Positions 49,548 through 62,000 of a stretch of 64,000 nt of DNA are shown here, one piece after another. Made by a program: the position numbers and the translations under genes. The notes below the pieces were generated by a model. It had not been told where the DNA came from and did no database searches. It saw only the letters and a list, made by a program, of their open reading frames with translations. The stretch covers positions 31,238,347 through 31,302,346 of the forward strand of contig OZ024798.1 in the NCBI GenBank assembly GCA_964017045.1, written 5' to 3'. Every line of letters begins with the position of its first letter. Positions within the stretch are counted from its first letter, which is position 1. The stretch comes from Omphiscola glabra (Eukaryota; Mollusca; Gastropoda; Lymnaeidae).

Positions 49548-52500
49548 TTACTTATAGGATGGATGTGATGATTTCTGGTATCCGGTTGGTTTTGCGCGAA
49601 CCTTGGCGAGGACTATGGCTGGCTTAGGTTTGTATATACGCCAGAAAGCATTGGCCCCACGCTTCAACTCTCCGTCTGCTGACAAAGAGCTCATGCAACT
49701 CCACCAGTTTGTGTACACTGGCATTAAAGGATCACGGCCAGCTGCAAGGCTGTAAAGAGGTTTTCAAGTCAATTAAAGACACAAAATGAAAGGCTGTAAA
49801 AATATATAATTAAACCCACAAATAAAAGAATGTATGAACTTGCATTTCTGTTATTTAATTTTCATGATGTATTAGTTTCCCCGACAAAAAGACCAACACA
49901 AAAAGACAAGTACTTCCATTTTCATTGTGTCTTAGCTTCCCCCACAGCAAGACAAACATAAGTACTTCCATTTCATGTGAATGCGAAGCATTGGTAAACT
50001 TTTTAATATATATGCATTTTGAGTTTGAGATTTTAATGTGATTTCAAATTTTTCTCACCAATTTTAATGTGAATAATTACAAAGGTCACTATTGAAATAT
50101 AAAAAGGCATCTTTCACAGAATTACTAGCAGCTTTTCTAAACTTGTTACGTTGACTTACCCGCTACCACTGACTGCCATCACATTGGTGACAAGAGTGAA
50201 AGGGTAGGTGAAGTGAGCCACAATCAGCTGCAGAAAACAAGTGCAAATATTCTTACTTCATCAAATACTTGTCAAATGGAAACAAAACATTTAACCTCAA
50301 CAAATACTATTACACATTTCATTTCCAAATACAACAGATAGAGATATTTCTCTGTTTATACTTTTAAACACACCAATAAGTTTGGTTTTATTGAAGCAAG
50401 TATAGTGATTGGAAAATATCCCATTAAGTTTTACAACAACCTCAGTCATATGATTTAGTTTGTGAAAGATTGAAGGGTAACTAGGCTCCTATAAAATATT
50501 TTCCAATGTTAGAATACAGCATAAATACTTCAGTTTATGCTCCTATTAGACATGAGCGAGGATTGAAAAGATATCTTTGTCCCATAGGTTGCACAAAAGC
50601 ATGGTTTAATGAGTTATTTCTGATGATGTTACACATTTTACTTTTTAAAATTCAAATACATTTTTGAAGCTATGAAATAAATGTATTTTTACACATCATG
50701 ATGTTAAGTAGATTATAATTATTTAAGCTCATGAATTATAGACAATATGAAACATGAAAATTAAAAATTGGGGGAAAAACTGAAATAACAGTGTTTTTAC
50801 CAACAGTCTCCATGCTTTATGGCAAAGTATGTTTCATGGTAAAGTAAAAGGAAAAAAAATGTTGTATGAATGGACAAGACTAATAAATACTCACCCCACA
50901 TGCTGCCCCTGTGTATGACTTCAGGTCCTAGAGGAAATAAAGAAATAATTAACAATTCTAAAAAAAAATGTAAAGCCTTTCTATTATTATGAAATATTAT
51001 GTATACTTTGAGATGTTATTGTTACAGTTGGAAAATATAGAAAGGGCATAAGGTTAATTCTTAATCTTTTTGAACTGACATATTATCAGGAAGAATAATA
51101 ATAATCAATAGATATCACAAATAAGCTTTCTCTAACAAATTCAACCTAGAATAGGTTTACATTCAGAATGGAAGTAACAATTTCTAATAATGAAATAGTA
51201 ATTAGTTTTCTTTTGACAAAGAGACAATTGCTTAACAAACCTTTTCAGTGATGCAATATTTGTTGATAAGTTTGGCTAGAAATGTGGTGACCCAGATGGC
51301 AATTACTTCACCTATCAGTCGAGGTACAAGGCCACTAAAAGAGAAATATCATGGATGGACTTATTTCATTTATATTAATATGAAATTTTTTAAAAATTAC
51401 ACTGATAAAAGTCTATAGTTAAAGCCATAGTTTAAATTCAACCAAAGAAATCATTTAATAACATTTATTATAAAAGGAAAAAAAAATGCACAAAAATTTT
51501 GACAAACTTATAAATTAATAATTTTAAACCTTTAATTTTTTTCCATTTGAGTAATGTTTTCAGAATACCTGGATAGGCTTTTTTTTTTAAACATATAAAA
51601 TAATATTTCATATAAGAATTCCACTTTTATTATCATGCTTTTAAAAATATTTACTTTACTTAAACAAATTTATCTTAATTTATTTTAAAATTCTTAACTG
51701 ATCACTTACGCAAAGAATCCTAATACACCATCATGCTGATAAATTTCTTTTGTAGATGACCATATAGAACTAAAATTGAATATAAAGAAATTCATTAAAT
51801 AATATATATCTAGATAAAAATACTACAAATGAATGTAGGAGCCATATTACAACCCTTTCTCTACCTCCACTTTACAGGGTAAAATTCTATAAAAAATTCT
51901 TTCTGCTTCTCAACACTCTTGATTTGAAATATATATATTATAGTTTGTCTATTTACACTATCTTCATACAGACTCTGCCAAAAGACCTGCCTTCTTGAAA
52001 CATGTCCTAACACAACAAACTCGAAACTGATATGAAAAACTTATATAAAAACTTAAAATGAACAATCAACTAACGATATCATTAATGCACTAACCCCTGC
52101 TATTTCTCACGCTCAATTTATATGCCCGGTGTCCCTCCCCAACATGACTTTACATGTTCATCTCACTCACAATTCTCATGTTATTACTGTGAGTTGAGCT
52201 TTGATACACCCCACCATGACTTAACATTAATCTCAGTGATTCTCATACCTTGACACATATCTATCCATTTTTTACAAACCTGATGCTGAATCTAATTCAA
52301 TACTTTCTATTTAAACACCAAAAAAAAACTCACTTATACTGTGTTTCTCTCCCTATAAACTGCACCATTGATCGTATCATTATCACTGTAATAAAAATTT
52401 TATGTGCCATTATATCAAAACTTAAATTATTGAAATGGTAACAGTTAAAACACTTCTATTTTCTTACAAGTGTGATAGGAAGCAAATATTGAACGTCAAA

Positions 52501-55500
52501 CCAAGGTGCCAATCCCAATACAATATACTTTCCTTTTTCACAAATTATTCAACTAAATTTTCAAACTCCTGTCCATGGTGTAGCTACAAGTAAATTAACT
52601 TTAAAATAAATTTTACTTGGTTTACCTATGGAAATAATATGATAGATGGCATTTATAGAAAAAAAAATCACCTAAAATTGTTATCTTTGTTGATTGAAAG
52701 TCTCAAAAACCAGGTTGCATGTTTTCATCTACTTTTTATGTGGTAACAAACAAACTTGATCTACCAAAACAGGTACTGATTATAAACTTCAATTGGTTTT
52801 AATTCTGATCTCATAAGTTCTTACCCAACTATTCAACTATTCCAATTTTGCCTCTTTTTCAAAGAGATGTTAATGTGTTAGCTAGTAGCCAAGACAAAGG
52901 CTTTACTCAAGAGTCAAAGACACATTCATTGGCACATGTTTGAATGTTAAAACTCACCATGGAAAGGATGGCTGACAATGACACCACAACATCTGCATAG
53001 AGTATCTTCAGAAGTCTGTAAAAATAAAAAATTTTGTTATCTTTTGTCATAAGTTTTAACTTTGATTTAGCACATTTTTAATAGTCTAAAATGTATTTTT
53101 TTGCAATTTACATTTGTGGTTATACATCTATTGACCTCTGCATTGAGAAGTGATTATGTTTTTGAGCTTAAAAATTGATGGCATTATACTTTCCCTGCTC
53201 TATTTTAATTTGAACTATTCCAGGCACATCATCAAAAAAAGTGATATGTCTTACAAAAAGGAAACAGTTACTGTTTACCTACAGTTCCAATTGATATGAC
53301 AATGTGCCATTTCTTCTAACGGGATTTATGTATCATTGTTTATATGTGGCTGGGTGCCACCTATGGGGCAAAGAAAACATGAACCATAAGGCAGGTGGAA
53401 TTTGAACCCAGGGCCTTGTACTTTGTCAGCTGTGATCAAGTAGTCAGCTGTGTTACTGCATGTGTACATTGATATTGTGTGTGAAAACTGCCACTTTGAG
53501 TTGGCTGACGTGTGAGAGATTTTACTGTCTGTTCAACGCATTGTACCACAAAATTAAAAGCTATAGTTCTCAGACCTGCATTTCATTGTTTGTTTATTTA
53601 AACTGTAAGCTACGCCACCACATGGCTACATTATATTTATTGTAACTACAAATAATGCACAAATGTTTATAAATTTTGGTAAAAATAAAATAAGTAAATA
53701 AAACATTATATATAAATAGTTCCAATAGACCTTGATACATATTTTAACATTCAATAGATCACACTGAGTATATTTTTTATTAATATAGCAGAAATTTATT
53801 TTATGATAATCAGTAGTACAATAAATTATAAATATATGAAATCTAATTAAAATAAAAACATTGGTACATTATTTTCAAATAACATACTTCTTTGGCAAAT
53901 TGTTTTAACCAAGGCACAAAATCCTCCTCCTGTAGTCGACTTGAAGCTTCAGATTCATCATTTTTCTTCTGCTTTTCATTACTTTTCAGAAGCTTCAAAA
54001 AATTGTAATAGAATATTTGAGTTCACTAGTGTAAAAGAAGAAATTTAAACATAATAATTTAATGCTTGAGAAATACATATACATAGGGAACATTTGGTAT
54101 CAAGGATATCAAAATTGTATTATGAAGTCTGCTGTGGCATAACACACTAAATGTGAATATGAAACACTTTCTTTTTTCAGCTTTATAAAAAACTATACTC
54201 AGCAACAGAAACGAATAACATGTTATAAAAATGAGTACTCTCTAAATTGCTTTAAATTCAGTGCTAATAACTATTTTTGGATGGAGAGTTGGGAGAAACC
54301 GCTCATTGGTAGTGGAATTATGATTTGAAATAGATGATCATTTTTTCTGTAGAGTTACTTATTCATGCTGAATGATTTATTTGGAATAGTAGCTAATTAA
54401 TCGTCACAGGTGAAAAAAAAAAGTAAATTTGTATGCTTTTATTTGGGTAAATTCTGCACTTCAAATTTTTGTATACCGTACAATTCAATGCAACTATTTC
54501 TTTTCTTCACTTTCAACTTTGTTCATGCAAGAAATATCAGGTTACATGAAATCTGATCGAAAGAAATTTCGTTGACTGAAAATTAATCAACAGTTTTGAT
54601 CGAACGAAAATTTGGTCAAATCTTTTTTTCAGTTCAGACGTTAAAATGTTTGTCAAATTTCTCTTTGAACGCACTATACTAAATAGTAAAACAAAATAAT
54701 GTGTTCAAAAAGAAATTTGATGCCAAATTTTAACATATAAACTAAAAAAAAGATTGGACCAAATTTCCGTTCGATCAAATTTCCATCGACGAAATTTCTT
54801 TCGATCTAATTTCCGTATACGGAAATAACAATATATTATGCATACAACTTTTTCACAAGGTCTTGTTAAGGTCCTTTGCAAACTGCATCACCATGGCATA
54901 AAATGATGCAAGTTTTTCCTGTTACAAATACATGAAGACACTGCATGTGGTGTCATAGATTTTTACATGATATTTGTTCTCTTTTTTAAAATTTAACATA
55001 TTACACATCTGATGTATTATACTGGCTAAGAGATGGCTCTACAAGAAGATGAAATTTAAGGGAAAAAATTATCCAACCACTAAAATTTAAGATCAGCTAT
55101 ATTCTTTTTTAAAGCTCATTATTTGTGTGGTTTTGTGAGGTAGAACATGCCATGGCTACATTAAAAAAGAACCTGGGTATTGTCCTGAAGCTCCATGACA
55201 TGACTAAACCACTGCCTTAGTCTGTAAAATTGTTTACTATTCTGCTCAAACTCCATGAAATATACCAAATTAGATTTTTAGAAAAATACAACAGTAATCA
55301 AAAGTGGGGGAAGAGGGCCTTTATTTATTTGCTGTTATAAAGCAAGCAAAAGGGTGGACCAATAATCTAATAGGAATTATCCTCCTTATGCCCAATTTCT
55401 TATTAACTTAATTGTAGAATTTCTTTCCCTTTAATGAAAGTATAAAGTAAAAGAAACAATATTTTTCTAAAATACAATGCCTATGATACTCACATCTTGA

Positions 55501-55881
55501 ATGTTGTACTGTACTAGGTTGCCAATGGTACCAGCCAGAACCCGGGGGAAGACACCTCTGTATAATCCAGTAAAACCATCAACCTTCTTTATGTGGCCAA
55601 CTAAGACATAAGATAAAGTAGTAGCATGTACATCACCACGTTTAGTAAAAAAAAAAAAAAACTTCCTATGGCCAGCTATTATTTATTGTTCTCCTATAGC
55701 AAAACTTAATAATTCAAATAAATAAATCAATTTTAAAATGATATCATATAACTGGTCACTTATATTTACATTGTTTTTAAAAAATCAACTCACTGTATTT
55801 GAAAATGTTTGGATAAACATAGACCTCTTTACGGAAGAGGAATGTTCGGGTGCTTTCAGGTGGCAGAGGTTCATGCCCAAC
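49548..55881 (-). CDS. MTCH2: Mitochondrial carrier homolog (MTCH2/Mtch), partial model of nine exons
   Basis: Exons in transcript order: 55881-55794, 55600-55494, 53992-53888, 53015-52958, 51769-51710, 51334-51241, 50927-50895, 50227-50160, 49749-49548 (stop TAA at 49550-49548). Recognised from VGHEPLPPE, HIKKVDGFTGLYRG, VIVSHPFH, DGVLGFFAGLVPRLIGE, HFTYPFTLVTNVMAV, GSGLAAG and GELKRGANAFWR, which follow vertebrate MTCH2 in order. Family knowledge: divergent SLC25 carriers in the outer mitochondrial membrane. MTCH2 acts as an insertase for tail-anchored proteins and as a tBID receptor. Two pieces are missing. One is the first coding exon before VGHEP. The other is one exon between 52958 and 51769, where the phases do not join (one base left over, then one base leading) and the segment after HPFH, about 17 residues, is absent. 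An insertion of charged residues (NEKQKKNDESEASS) lies between the two carrier-like halves. Confidence 0.88.
53340..53465 (-). mobile_element. Possible tRNA-like SINE fragment
   Basis: The minus strand carries GGGTTCAAATTCCACCTGCC, a box B-like sequence. Nearby text (TGGCTGGGTGCCACCTATGG on plus) is typical of repeats. Weak support. Confidence 0.3.
54548..54814. mobile_element. Foldback (near-palindromic) element
   Basis: Two arms of about 120 bases, each with GATCGAAAGAAATTTCG, GATCGAACG and AAATTTGG blocks, are inverted around a short centre near 54690 (ACTATACTAAATAGTA). The right arm also occurs alone at 46345-46475. The transcript could form a long hairpin. It is in an MTCH2 intron. Confidence 0.7.
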
Positions 55882-56309
55882 CTGTTCAAAGATAAAAACA
55901 AAAAAACTTAATTCACTAATATTAGGCACTCCAACTCAAATTTTCAAATACATCACACATACACAAAGAGCATGTCATTGGAAAGAGCTGGCTCTAAGCT
56001 TTCCAATGACACCAAGATAATCTTTCTATCACTTATAGGAGAAAAGTTATGAATTTTTTTAGTGATTTATTTGTCCCCACTATTCGGCTTTGTATTTAAG
56101 TTTTAAAACTGTGATCGCATTATTACACTTTTTGTACTATTTTGCTTGTAACTTTTTAGCTATTTAAGTTAGAGCTCTCAGATTTGGAGGAGACATTTAC
56201 AATACAATGTGTAACAAAACAAAACACATGAATTGTGAATTAACTTATTATATTTTATTAAATATGATTTTATGAGCATATGGCGTGGATAACGATAATT
56301 GGCGGAAAA

Positions 56310-57080
56310 TTTAATTGTTTTTAAAATGACATAATTACTAAACCAATAAAGCTACTGCTATAAAATTTTCAATACAAACAGATAATGTCCATCTAAAAGT
56401 AAGGCACATTTAAAATAAATAAAATACAGATCATGAAAATTTATGCAAATTTAGAAAAAATATTTCACGAAAAGCAACCATGGCTGATACAATTTTACAT
56501 TTAAATACATAACTTTTAAACTAATAAAGCTACTGCTATAAAATTTTCAATACAAACAGATAATGTCCATCTTAAAGTAAGGCACATTTAAAATAAATAA
56601 ATACGGATCAGAAATATTTATGCAATTTTAGAAAAAAATATTTCATGAAAAGAAACCACGGCCGAGACATTTTTACATTTAAATACATAACTTTTAAACT
56701 AATAAAGCTACTGCTATAAAATTTTCAATACAAACAGATAATGTCCATCTTAAAGTAAGGCACATTTAAAATAAATAAAATACAGATCAGGAAAATTTAT
56801 GCAAATTTAGAAAATATATTTCTCAAAAAGCAACCACGGCCGATACATTTTTACATTTAAATACGTAACTTTTAAACTAATAAAGCTACTGCTATAAAAT
56901 TTTCATTACAAACAGATTATGTCCATCTTAAAGTAAGGCACATTTAAAATAAATAAATACAGTTCAGAAAAATTTATGCAATTTTAGAAAAAAAATATGT
57001 CATGAAAAGAAACCACGGCCGAGACATTTTTACATTTAAATACATTTACTTTTTACACTAATAAAGCTACTACAATCAAA
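56310..57080. repeat. Tandem array, about 178-bp unit, 4+ copies
   Basis: The landmark GATAATGTCC occurs at 56381, 56559 and 56737, and as GATTATGTCC at 56915, i.e. every 178 bases. Each unit has AATAAAGCTACTGCTATAAA and CCACGGCCGA blocks. A fifth, diverged unit starts near 57060. It lies upstream (minus sense) of the first MTCH2 exon found. Confidence 0.9.
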
Positions 57081-57300
57081 TTTTCAGTAATAATACTTTG
57101 GGACAATCCAAATGTAGCAGAATATTCAAATGTTGCAAAAGCAATTAAAATCATGCTATACAAAATTCAAAAATGTTATGTAATCTTTCGACATTGATGT
57201 GCATCTATAAGCATAACTTTTAAACTAACAATGCTAATTCAATTAAATCTTACGTACAAATAGACAGTGACAATTTAAATATAATAAAAAATCCAATGAA

Positions 57301-57550
57301 ATATTGCAATCCATGGTTCACAGCAACAGATAGTGTCCTAGTCCACAGCAACAGATAGTGTCCTAGTCCACAGCAAAAGAATGTATCCTTGTGCACCTGA
57401 AATATTGCAATCCATGGTTCACAGCAACAGATAGTGTCCTAGTCCACAGCAAAAGAATGTATCCTTGTGCACCTGAAATATTGCAATCCATGGTCCACAG
57501 CAACAGATAGTGTTCTAGTCCACAGCAACAGAATGTATCCTTGTGCACCT
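57301..57550. repeat. Tandem array, 76-bp unit with nested 25-bp duplication
   Basis: CCATGGTTCACAGCAACAGA starts at 57311 and 57412, and CCATGGTCC at 57488. The last spacing is 76; the first is 101 because a 25-base piece (CAGCAACAGATAGTGTCCTA...) is doubled. Minus frames stay open by repetition only. Confidence 0.85.
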
Positions 57551-57925
57551 GAAAATATACAAAATGTTAAAAATTGAACTTTAAAATGAGTGAGCTGAAA
57601 ATTCAAATGAATTTCATCAAAACACACAAACAAAATAAAAATCTCCCATAAGAACATCAGAAATTAAGTGTGACAATGTTGTCAACCTGAAAGTATTCAA
57701 AATATTAAAAATTAACTTTAAAATGAGTGAGCTGAAAATTCAAATAAATTTCATCAAAACACAGAATTAAACAAAATAAAAAATCTCCCATAAGAATATC
57801 AGAAACTAAATGTGACAATGTTGTCCACCTGAAAGTATACAAAATATTAAAAATTTAATTTTAAAATGAGTGAATTGAAAATTGAAATAAATTTCATTAA
57901 AACACAACTAAACAAAATGAAAATT
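57548..57925. repeat. Tandem array, about 139-bp unit, nearly 3 copies
   Basis: AAAATGAGTGAGCTGAAAAT recurs about every 139 bases, with CTCCCATAAGAA and GTGACAATGTTGTC blocks, directly after the 76-bp array. Confidence 0.8.
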
Positions 57926-58075
57926 TCCCAGACTTCTTAACATACCTGACTAAATCTCAAATAAACTCCTTCTCTTCCCAGTCCATGGTTTTGTTGACCA
58001 GAGCTTTAACCTTGGCATCAACAAAACCGGTCGAAGCATTAGATTAGGGGCTCTTTTAAATTGGGCAGAAACTGT

Positions 58076-58217
58076 CTAAAAAAATCGTGGACATGGTTCG
58101 TGGTTCTGGAGCTCCAGCAACACTTCATCCTCATCGATTGGTAGATTAAAAACATCTTCCTCCATCGTCAATATCAATTTGGGTTGTTTGTTGATCAGGA
58201 AATGATAATCAGTAATT
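58076..58217 (-). other. Exon-like segment with a 29-codon ORF, unrecognised
   Basis: A strong acceptor (eight T's, then TTCTTCAG) ends at 58218 on the minus strand. Downstream, ATG at 58165-58163 opens a 29-residue acidic frame (MEEDVFNLPIDEDEVLLELQ, then nine more) closed by TAG at 58078-58076. Past the stop, other frames stay protein-like for a while (FVDAKVKALVNKTMDWEEKE, about 58040-57960), as if a longer reading frame had been broken by shifts. I do not recognise the family. It could be an upstream ORF in a 5' UTR of the minus-strand gene, or a decayed coding insertion. Confidence 0.3.
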
Positions 58218-58418
58218 CTGAAGAAAAAAAAATATCAGGAGTACTTCTTAGGATTATTATGAATACATATAAATAATAATTAAATAATTTTAGATCGGCC
58301 ACACAATGTTCTTTAGTTAATGTACATTTATAGTTGTTTAATAACTTAGTAATACAGGCTAGTCTATCTTAAGAATTCATTACTCATCGCATGTCAGCAC
58401 ACGTTGATCTCTTTGTCG

Positions 58419-58770
58419 TCTTATTTACATGTATTATTGACCCAAAGCATGCTCTAATATATGAACTATATAAGGCCTAAAGTGTAATTATTAAAAACCA
58501 GTTATTAAAGAGTATAATTATAATCAAACTATTAACTGATAATGCAGGATTTATTAATTAAGTCATTTAAGTTGTTCCAAAAGTCAAAGTCTTTGTACTA
58601 AGTCTTATTTACATGTATTATTGATTCAAAGCATGTTCTTATATATGAACTATATTAGGCCTAAAGTGTAATTATTATTAAAAACCAGTTATGAAAAGTG
58701 TATATTTATATTCAAACAACTAAGTTATAATGCAGGAAATATTTATCTAGTCGTTTAAAAAAGGTTTTAA
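58419..58770. repeat. Two-copy tandem duplication, about 184 bp
   Basis: TCTTATTTACATGTATTATT starts at 58419 and again at 58603. GGCCTAAAGTGTAATTATTA and ATAATGCAGGA follow in both. Confidence 0.8.
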
Positions 58771-58804
58771 TTAATAATAATCACTGTTTACATTAGAGAT
58801 ATAT

Positions 58805-58814
58805 CACTTCCGGT
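58805..58814 (-). promoter_or_regulatory. ETS/GABP consensus site
   Basis: The minus strand reads ACCGGAAGTG, a full ETS/GABPA consensus, and a second CCGGAG lies a few bases away. It sits 5' of the MTCH2 exons and could mark an alternative promoter in either direction. Motif match only. Confidence 0.3.
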
Positions 58815-59026
58815 AGACTCCGGTAGATCGAGTGGAAATAAATGGCTGCGGCTTGGAAGCCTTGAATTTTTAGTCACGGTAGTCAAACTCTAATAAAGTT
58901 GTGTGATGATCAGTCCTCTTTTAAAAAAGTGTTTCCCCTTTAAAAACATATAAACTATACGTAAAAATAATTTCCAAGTCCGAACACGATATAAATAAAA
59001 AAATTAAGCACAACAAGCTCACTTAC

Positions 59027-59083
59027 CCCAATCAACCTTTCAATTGATCGTCTCAGCGTGGTCGGATCTCCTATTTATTTATA
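59027..59083 (-). promoter_or_regulatory. Candidate minus-strand promoter: TATA box plus first-exon donor
   Basis: On the minus strand TATAAATA lies at 59083-59076 in a local GC-richer patch. About 50 bases downstream an exon-like segment ends in TGGG/GTAAGTGAG at 59027. This is the usual spacing for a TATA box, a start about 25-30 bases on, and a short non-coding first exon. The nearest minus-strand gene is MTCH2, whose first exon is missing, but I cannot prove the link. Confidence 0.4.
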
Positions 59084-59099
59084 CCCCCGTAACCGGCAT

Positions 59100-62000
59100 G
59101 CATCGAGGCTTCAAATTAAAATAAGGAAATTCCGCTATTTTTAGAAATGACGCAAAACAACGCTAAACACCGACATCTACCGAAAACGAAAAGCGCCAGC
59201 TCATCACAGCGATCGCCGCTCGGCAGGCCGCGTTTTTCTACCGCCGGCGGCAAAAGTATTGGGGTGCCTACTAATATTTTAATTATAGGGAAAAATAATT
59301 TACATAGACTTTCATTAAGTACACGCCTGGAGAGCTAAGCTCATTGTTTCTTTAAATTGAAATATTTCTACTTTTCTTTTTATGTTACTTATTTTATTTT
59401 TGTGGTAATATTAATCTGCATTTACTTCTTGGTTTTTTTTGGTAGTATTAATCTGCATATGAAGTTTTTTCCATCAATACATTCTTTATTTTGCTTTGTC
59501 TTGATTATAATTCAATTGTACATAATCACACAACACATATTTTAGAAAATAAATCTTGCTTCATTTAAACTATTCATTTGCATGCTTCCATTTCGAAGAA
59601 AAGAAAACAAGTTGTTTTTTTTAAACTAAACCAAAACACTTGAAATTTTACTGACTTCTTCAACTGTTTTTATTTTTAAAGATAGATAACATGGTACAAA
59701 ATGATGATACCTTTTAACAAATAAATATGTCTTATTATTTTTAATTAATGACATTTTTAATGTCTTTCCTAACTTATCGGATAAAACATTGCATGTAAGT
59801 GAAATATGATAAAAATTAACCATTTATTAATTAATTATTTTCCCTTGGTTCCCCCAGATGAGCAACAATAATCCTCATCAAGTTAAAGAATACATTACAG
59901 GTTGTCTTATGGTCTACCACCAAGCCCAAGTACTCATAGTAATTCAAGTGACATCCCTGTGAAGTAATAGTAATGGTAACTTAGGCTGCCGTTCAAACAA
60001 GAAACAGTGGGTTTGAAATTGTCCTGAACAGTCCCCTGCTGTGTGTGAAAAGTAAGAACCTATAAGTCAAGTGAAGTTGCTTTTCATCATCATCAGGAGG
60101 AGGTTAAAAGTGAGTAAAAAATATCAACCACCATAGTTAGAAGATAGCAATCAGCTTGTGAGGCTTGTCATATGTGTCAGTGCAATTTGTTAATTTTTTT
60201 ATTTTAAGTATAGAAAGATAGTATTTAAATATTAAAATCCATAAACTATACGCCTAAATTATGAAATAAGTTGATTCTTTAAGAAACAAATGTTAAAAAT
60301 AAAAATAAAGGCAAAAATGTAGCCTATTAAAATACACAGCTAATGTTAGTTCGGTGCACAATTTTGAGTTTCTGTTAAGGATTATCTCACTTTTGCTTAT
60401 TCTTGGATAGTTACTAGAGTTAGCTTTTCTTTTTTTTTAATTTTATATTAATTCAACGATAGTATGTTTTAAATTATAATTTCATTGGGTGGTTAATTAT
60501 TACTTTCTTACATTTTGGAAAATGGGTATTGTATTGATTTCTGACAACAGTTGAAATTACGCAAGGAAAGGGGATGACCGCAGGTTGTTGACACTTCTTG
60601 CCGCAAATCTAGCGGGATACTATAGTTACTACGTCACCACGAAATTAATGCACCAGCTGAAATTATTTTATTAAATTTTAACGTTTTGCTCCTATTTTTG
60701 TTTACATATGTAAAAGTAGCTAAAACAGCACATCCTCTCTCTTTCCCCTCCCTATGCCCATACCCCATGTTAGCAGAACGTGTGTTTGCATTACTTTTTT
60801 TTTAACATGGTCACCAAATTGGTTGCCATGTCCCACAAGGTCAAGCAAGATGGTAGCCGTTGGGAATGAGTGATGCATCAAACCAACATTAAACCAAATA
60901 CACTATTAAAGCGTATTTAATATTGACTTAATTTGTATTGTTGATTATAATTGATAATTGAATTGAATTTACTTTCCTAATACTACACTAAACTACTACT
61001 AAAATTAAATGATTTTACCCTGGTTAGGTACTTTGACACAAAATTTAAATATGGTCCGATTGCCATGAATGATACATCATTTTAAAGGGTTAGCTATAAG
61101 CTTTATAACAACACCAATTTCATCTTTCTATCTTTTATATAACTTGAGTTATTAATTTTTTTGTCAAATTTTTATGCCCCTTATATAAGCTATATATTCG
61201 ACCCAAAAAACTTGTGACCCACTTTTGAAATTTTTTCACTTTTTGACCCATAACTTTTTTATTTTCAAAGATAATGGAACCAAATTTTAAGTAGATATTC
61301 TCAATGCAATATACAACACAATGAACAACAAAACTTTCACATTATATAATAAATATTTATTTTAAAAATTGTTTTTGCAGAGAAATTGAAAAAATATCTG
61401 TAAAAAAATATTTTTTTGGTCAAATCAATTATTTTTTTTTACACGAAAAACAAAAAAATTGCAGGTCTATTCCATTTTAAAGTAACAACAACATCAAATC
61501 AAATTTATATGTTAATTATAGTCATTTTATGTTCTGTAGGGAATTTGAAAATATCTGAAAAGAAAAATAATTAAAATGTTAAATTAATTTTTTTAAATCA
61601 AAGGTCCATACAATTAACTAATTACATGAAATAAATCAGTGCTACTACTTTATTGATGGGACTCTGAAAAGAAATATAGATATGTTATTAATAAATTATT
61701 CAAATATAACGTCCTGAAAAGAAATATAGAAATAGAAATGTTAATAAATTATTCAAATATAGACAAAATGGTTCATACTTAGTTTGTAAATAAATTACAG
61801 TTACAGACAATAAATGTTAAACCAATACTAATAATATTAACATTTGCCAGTATGAGATGAAGAATTTAAAATATTATGACTTGAAAAGACAAAAAAGGGG
61901 TAAAATAATTTTTTTAAATGTACCGATATTCGGTATTCCTTTATTCCAAAAGAAAAAGTCAGAGGCTTATACATTTAAAGTAATGATACCCAACACATAT

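Noticed and set aside
52140..52215. Minus-strand segment reading GTAATAACATGAGA, near the expected missing MTCH2 exon
   Set aside because: It would need a base change to avoid a stop, and the following residues do not match MTCH2.
57363..57657. Minus-strand open frames with repeated CCCGLEHYLLLW-type words
   Set aside because: Products of the 76-bp tandem array; no start context or conserved domain.
57940..58030. Minus-strand frame ending TTT AGT CAG/GTATGT before the MTCH2 exon at 55881
   Set aside because: The junction would be in phase, but the residues (GREGVYLRFSQ) do not resemble the MTCH N-terminus and the frame has a stop just upstream with no ATG.
59858..59965. 34-codon plus-strand ORF after a CCCCAG acceptor-like site
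   Set aside because: Short, no match, no downstream exon found; the acceptor alone is not enough.
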